Shown piece by piece: positions 60,412 to 64,000 of a DNA stretch of 64,000 nt (the stretch's first letter is position 1; each line of letters opens with the position of its first letter). The DNA is from Sphingomonas oryzagri (GTDB taxonomy: Bacteria > Pseudomonadota > Alphaproteobacteria > Sphingomonadales > Sphingomonadaceae), in contig NZ_JARYGZ010000002.1 of NCBI RefSeq assembly GCF_029906645.1, forward strand, positions 248,001 through 312,000. The letters run 5' to 3'. The translations under genes were made by a program, and so were the position numbers. The notes beneath the pieces are model-generated. The model was given only the letters and a program-made list of their open reading frames with translations. It did not search any database and was not told the origin of the DNA.

Positions 60412-61293
60412 ATGACCGAGGCGAACGACCCGCCGGAAACCCTGATCGCCAGGCTCGTCGCGCTGATGGACCTCGAGGAGATCGAGGTCGATCTGTTCCG
60501 TGGCGGGCGCACCGACGAACCATGGACGCGCGTGTTCGGCGGGCAGGTGGTCGGCCAGGCGCTGATTGCCGCCTGCCGCACGGTGGAACGCCCCCGCCTC
60601 CCCCACTCGCTCCACGCCTATTTCATGCGGCCGGGCGATCCGAACCTTCCCATCGTCTACGAAGTGAGCCGCGATCGCGACGGCCGCAGCTTCTCCTCGC
60701 GGCGGGTGGTGGCGATCCAGCATGGCCGCCCGATCCTCAATCTCGCCTGCTCCTTCCAGATCCCCGAACAGGGGCTGGAGCATCAGTTCGACATGCCCGA
60801 CGTGCCGCCACCGGAAGGGCTGGAGGACGATCGCGACATCGCGCTGCGCTTTCGCGAGGAGATCCCGCTCAGCCGGCGCGCGGTGATGCTGCGCCAGCGG
60901 CCGATGACGTTCCGGCCGATCCTGCCGTTGGCGCGCTACGAGGACGAAGCGCTACCGCCCTTCCATTCCTACTGGTTCAAGGCGGTGGCGCCGCTGCCCG
61001 CCGACCAGATCCTGCATCGCGGCCTGCTCGCCTACGCCTCCGACATGATGCTGCTCTCCACCAGCATCTTGCCGCATGGCCTCAGCTGGCTGCGCGACGA
61101 CGTGCAGGAGGCGAGCCTCGACCATGCTTTGTGGGTGCATGGCGACATCGATCTCAACGACTGGCTGCTTTACGCGATGGACAGCCCGCGATCGAGCGAA
61201 GCGCGCGGCTTCACGCGCGGCCAGATCTTCACCCGCGACGGCCGCCTCGTCGCCTCGGTCGCGCAGGAGGGATTGATCCGGGTGCGGCGCTAG
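60412..61293 (+). CDS. Acyl-CoA thioesterase II (TesB-like)
   Basis: 293 residues forming a double hotdog. N-terminal half has RVFGGQVVGQALIAACRTVE and SLHAYFMRPGDP; C-terminal half has SDMMLLSTSILPHG and ASLDHALWVHGDIDLNDWLLY, with Asp (SDM), Thr/Ser and Gln of the TesB active site. It hydrolyses medium and long acyl-CoA to free CoA. The stop TAG overlaps that of the histidine kinase gene in CTAG (61290-61293). Together with the 4HBT protein it gives this region two thioesterases. Confidence 0.92.
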   Translation: MTEANDPPETLIARLVALMDLEEIEVDLFRGGRTDEPWTRVFGGQVVGQALIAACRTVERPRLPHSLHAYFMRPGDPNLPIVYEVSRDRDGRSFSSRRVVAIQHGRPILNLACSFQIPEQGLEHQFDMPDVPPPEGLEDDRDIALRFREEIPLSRRAVMLRQRPMTFRPILPLARYEDEALPPFHSYWFKAVAPLPADQILHRGLLAYASDMMLLSTSILPHGLSWLRDDVQEASLDHALWVHGDIDLNDWLLYAMDSPRSSEARGFTRGQIFTRDGRLVASVAQEGLIRVRR

Positions 61294-63281
61294 GCCGTTG
61301 CGGCCAGCAAGGCGTGGACCCGTTCGAGCAGCGCGTCGGGCGTGAAGGGCTTGAACAGCAGCGGCTCCCGCCCGGCGCGTGCGGAGGCATCGGCCCCGGC
61401 ATAGCCGCTCATCAGCAGCACTCGGGTCTGGGGCGATCGCAGGGCCAGTTCCTCGGACAGCGCGAAACCGTCGAGGCGGGGCATCATGATGTCCGAGACG
61501 ACGAGTTCGGGCGGCTGCGCCTGGCGTGCGAACAGGGTCAGCGCCGAACGGCCGTCATGCGCCTCGATCACCCGGTAACCGGCATCGCGCAGCGTCTCGA
61601 CGACCAGTTCGCGCAGCGCGTCATTGTCCTCCACCACCATCACGCAGGCTGCGCGCGCCACCGCCTCGATCGCCGGTGTCCGGAACAGGCCGCCGCCCTC
61701 CGGCCGGGACAGGGTGCGCGGCAGCCAGAGGTGCACGCCGGTGCCTTCGCCCGGCCGGGTGTCGATCGTCACGAATCCGCCCGACTGGCGGACGAAGCCG
61801 TGAACCTGGCTCAGCCCCAGGCCCGTGCCGCGCCCCACCCCCTTGGTGGTGAAGAACGGCTCGAACGCGCGGGAGCGCACCTCCTCGCTCATGCCCGTGC
61901 CGGTGTCCGCCACGGTCAGGCGCACATAGTCGCCGGGCGCGGCGTCATACCGGGCGGCCTCCACCGCATCGACCCGCGCATTGCCGAGACTGATCAGCAA
62001 GGTGGTGCCGCCACCCGCCGCCTGCATCGCATCGCGCGCGTTGACCGCGAGGTTAAGGATCGCGTTCTCCAGCTGGTTGACGTCGATCTCGACCGGCCAG
62101 ACACCTCTTTCGCTGACGATCTCCACCTCGATCGCCTCGCTTGCCGCCCGCTCGACCAGCGGGCGGATGTCGGCGAGCAGCCCGACCGGATCGACCGCGC
62201 GGGGCGCCAGCCGCTGACGGCGCGCGAAGGCGAGGAGACGCTGGGTCAGCGTGGCCGCGCGGTTGGCACCCTCGCCCGCCTCGGCCAGCGCGCGCTCCAC
62301 CCGCGCCGTGTCGCCCGTCCGCAGCCGGCGTGTGGCGATGTCGAGATTGCCGACGATGACGGTCAGCAGATTGTTGAAATCGTGCGCGATGCCGCCAGTA
62401 AGCTGGCCCAGCGACTCCATCTTCTGCGCCTGCATCAGTTCCGTCTGCGCAGCGCGCAGCGCCGTGTCGTCGCGACCGATGGCGTAGATCAGCCCGCCCT
62501 CGCGGCGCAGGGTCCAGCTGATCGTACGCACCGCGCCATCTGCACCGTAATAATCGGTCGAAAAAGGGATTGCGGCCCCGTCCGCAATCTCGCGGAGGCG
62601 CGGCCGTGCGCTGGTATCGACCAGAAAGCTGCGCATCACCACCGTGCCGGGCGCTTCCAGCGCTCCGAACACCGATTGCCATGCCGGGTTCGCCGCCATC
62701 ACCAACCCGTCGAGGTCGCAGACGAGGATGAGATCGTGGGTGAGCGTCCACAGCCGCTCGCGATCGCGCATCGCATCGGCGCGGAGGGCGGCGTCGATCC
62801 GGGCCATGCGGCGAAGCTCGATCAGCGCGGCCGCCTGCCGGGCGAGTGCTGCGAGCGCAGGGGCGTGATCGAACCGTTCGCGCGGCGCCCCGTCGATCAC
62901 GCAGACGGTACCGATCGCATGGCCCTCCGGCGTGCGGATCGGCGCGCCGGCGTAGAAGCGGATGAACGGTTCGCCGGTGACCAGCGGATTGTCGGCGAAC
63001 CGGGAATCGCGCGCGGCGTCGAGCGTGACGAGCACGTCCTGGCCGCGGATCGCATGATCGCAGAAGGCCATCGATCGCGGCGTTTCGGTTACGTCCAGTC
63101 CGACCCGCGCCTTGAACCATTGCCGCTCGGCATCGATCAGGCTGACGAGCGCGATCGGCGTGCCGGCCAGCTCTCGCGCCAGCGCGACGAGGTCGTCGAA
63201 GCCGGCCTCCGGATCGGTATCGAGCAGATCCAGGTCGCGGAGAGCGGCCAGCCGGGCCGTTTCGGTCTCCGCGCCGGGCAT
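61290..63281 (-). CDS. Soluble hybrid histidine kinase with GAF, PAS and receiver domains
   Basis: 663 residues without membrane segments: GAF domain at about 18-160 (FYAGAPIRTPEGHAIGTVCVID), PAS at about 172-280, HisKA with phospho-acceptor His300 in GGIAHDFNNLL, HATPase with NARDAMQ, DTGTGMS and GTGLGLSQVHG, and a receiver at 545-660 with Asp597 in VSDIMMPR and Lys644. ATG 63281 is taken; GTG 63287 is also possible. The HDFNN version of the H-box is shared by many alphaproteobacterial kinases. No partner regulator is adjacent, so signal and target are unknown. Confidence 0.92.
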   Translation of the reverse strand: MPGAETETARLAALRDLDLLDTDPEAGFDDLVALARELAGTPIALVSLIDAERQWFKARVGLDVTETPRSMAFCDHAIRGQDVLVTLDAARDSRFADNPLVTGEPFIRFYAGAPIRTPEGHAIGTVCVIDGAPRERFDHAPALAALARQAAALIELRRMARIDAALRADAMRDRERLWTLTHDLILVCDLDGLVMAANPAWQSVFGALEAPGTVVMRSFLVDTSARPRLREIADGAAIPFSTDYYGADGAVRTISWTLRREGGLIYAIGRDDTALRAAQTELMQAQKMESLGQLTGGIAHDFNNLLTVIVGNLDIATRRLRTGDTARVERALAEAGEGANRAATLTQRLLAFARRQRLAPRAVDPVGLLADIRPLVERAASEAIEVEIVSERGVWPVEIDVNQLENAILNLAVNARDAMQAAGGGTTLLISLGNARVDAVEAARYDAAPGDYVRLTVADTGTGMSEEVRSRAFEPFFTTKGVGRGTGLGLSQVHGFVRQSGGFVTIDTRPGEGTGVHLWLPRTLSRPEGGGLFRTPAIEAVARAACVMVVEDNDALRELVVETLRDAGYRVIEAHDGRSALTLFARQAQPPELVVSDIMMPRLDGFALSEELALRSPQTRVLLMSGYAGADASARAGREPLLFKPFTPDALLERVHALLAATA

Positions 63282-63303
63282 GATCACGCCATCGGCCCGC
63301 GCG

Positions 63304-63804
63304 TCAGACGCCGCTGCCGCCGCCCGTCGGGTTGTCGGACGTCGGCGCGTTCATGCCGGCACCGCCGACCGCACCGATATTGCCGAACAGCTCCTGAAAC
63401 AGGCTGCGCTTACGGCCGAGCGTGGGCGTCTTGTCGGCGACCGGGTGGATCCTGACCACCTGCTCCAGCCCGCTGCGATCGACGCTGGTGACGGTGCCGT
63501 CCTTGGCGAAATGCACCGCGAGGGTCAGCTGGTTGACGGGCTTCGGCGTGCCGAACGAGAATTGCTTGGTCGAGCGCGACACATAATACCAGGTGCCGTC
63601 GTCGAACTGGCTGGCGAAGCTCGGATCGCCCAGCGTCGCCTGCACCGAATCGCGATTGTCGACACCCGGCTCGACCGAGGCGACCAGCGCGCGATCGACG
63701 ACATAGCCCTGATGCTCGCGCACCTCGGTGCAGCCCGAAAGTCCGGCCACGAGCGCCAGACCCGCAACCCCGGCCATCCCGGCGCGCATCCTGCTGGCCG
63801 TCAT
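63304..63804 (-). CDS. bamE: Outer membrane assembly lipoprotein BamE (SmpA/OmlA)
   Basis: 166 residues with a lipoprotein signal, MTASRMRAGMAGVAGLALVA then lipobox LSGC, and the SmpA/OmlA core GYVVDRALVASVEPGVDNRDSVQATLGDPSFASQFDDGTWYYVSR, split across residues 30-75. ATG 63804 is preferred because GAGGAG lies six bases ahead, whereas ATG 63810 would be adjacent to it. The C-terminal Gly-rich tail is poorly conserved. Part of the BAM machine that inserts outer membrane proteins. Divergent from the gene at the window end. Confidence 0.9.
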   Translation of the reverse strand: MTASRMRAGMAGVAGLALVAGLSGCTEVREHQGYVVDRALVASVEPGVDNRDSVQATLGDPSFASQFDDGTWYYVSRSTKQFSFGTPKPVNQLTLAVHFAKDGTVTSVDRSGLEQVVRIHPVADKTPTLGRKRSLFQELFGNIGAVGGAGMNAPTSDNPTGGGSGV

Positions 63805-63930
63805 TCGCATCTCCTCACGCCGCCGGCGCCCAATCCGGCTCGAACCCAAGACCAAGCGCCATTGCATCGGCCGTCCAGCCGCTCAATATGCCGTGGACAC
63901 GCGCCGCACAAGGCGGCTTGGCGCAAAGGG

Positions 63931-64000
63931 ATGCAAGGGTTGGCCACGCTTTTCAAACGGCTTCTGGGCGGGCGGCGCGATGCGCGCGCGCTGGTGCCGC
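63931..64000 (+). CDS. Start of a probable ubiquinol-cytochrome c chaperone family protein (cut by the window edge)
   Basis: The last 70 bases read MQGLATLFKRLLGGRRDARA, then LVP, from ATG 63931; TTG 63940 would start at the LATLF part. A short amphipathic start followed by RLLGGRR is what I recall for CBP3-like chaperones of the bc1 complex that lie divergently from bamE in sphingomonads. Only about 23 codons are visible, so this is a guess from context. Confidence 0.45.
   Translation, partial: MQGLATLFKRLLGGRRDARALVP

Noticed and set aside
60375-63455. 1026-codon plus-strand frame across tesB and the kinase
   Set aside because: Mirror of real genes in other frames: it covers tesB out of frame and is antisense to the hybrid kinase with its complete domain set.

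Overview
The window is 64 kb of GC-rich DNA (roughly two thirds G+C) from an alphaproteobacterial chromosome, most probably Sphingomonadaceae (Sphingomonas or a close relative). This rests on gene content read by eye: ftsEX followed by a DUF218 gene and plsC, hisC-tyrA paired as in Zymomonas, a short second-type GltX, a RibB with a degenerate RibA half, a fused CysNC, and three kinds of dispersed palindromic repeat that I recall from sphingomonad genomes. No plasmid, phage, transposase, CRISPR, rRNA or tRNA was seen.

Layout. (1) 1-24.3 kb is housekeeping: division and envelope (ftsE, ftsX, DUF218, plsC), aromatic and histidine synthesis (tyrA, hisC), methionine (metX, metW), translation (pheST, rpmI-rplT, gltX), an HscC-type Hsp70 with a membrane-anchored J-like partner, an AsmA-like protein, HisN-type phosphatase, prs, and the riboflavin operon ribD-ribE-ribB-ribH. 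(2) 24.3-61.3 kb is a dense acyl-CoA catabolism region: CitE-like lyase and MaoC hydratase, a TetR-controlled set (SDR, thioesterase, PaaG-like crotonase, two divergent nitronate monooxygenases), four acyl-CoA dehydrogenases of different subtypes, a 2-methylfumaryl-CoA isomerase-like CaiB protein, two thiolases, an HMG-CoA-synthase-like/DUF35 fusion, a FadJ-type fusion enzyme, acyl-CoA synthetase, CoA-type Nudix hydrolase, a 4-hydroxybutyryl-CoA-dehydratase-like flavoprotein, an APH-type kinase, amidohydrolase, MFS transporter and TesB thioesterase. The sulfate assimilation operon cysD-cysNC-cysQ sits in its middle. (3) 61.3-64 kb returns to general functions: a soluble hybrid histidine kinase, BamE, and the start of a probable cytochrome bc1 assembly chaperone.

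How it fits together. The central region looks like a cell that activates, dehydrogenates, hydrates and cleaves unusual (branched, hydroxylated or dicarboxylic) acyl-CoAs. Three sub-modules deserve testing: a methylsuccinyl-CoA/mesaconyl-CoA pair (Mcd-like and Mct-like) with a possible downstream hydratase and citramalyl-type lyase; a 4-hydroxyacyl-CoA pair (APH kinase plus ACAD10/11-type dehydrogenase); and a thiolase beside an HMG-CoA-synthase-like/DUF35 protein that seems to have lost its catalytic residues. A 20-bp sequence found identically upstream of tetR and between the two nitronate monooxygenases is the clearest regulatory signal.

Genes are packed very tightly. Same-strand neighbours often overlap by ATGA, GTGA or TGATG, and three convergent pairs share a CTAG so that both stop codons lie in the same four bases. 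Two of the larger convergent gaps hold palindromic repeats, and one repeat sits in frame inside ribD. Family assignments are by motif and recalled similarity; no database search was run.
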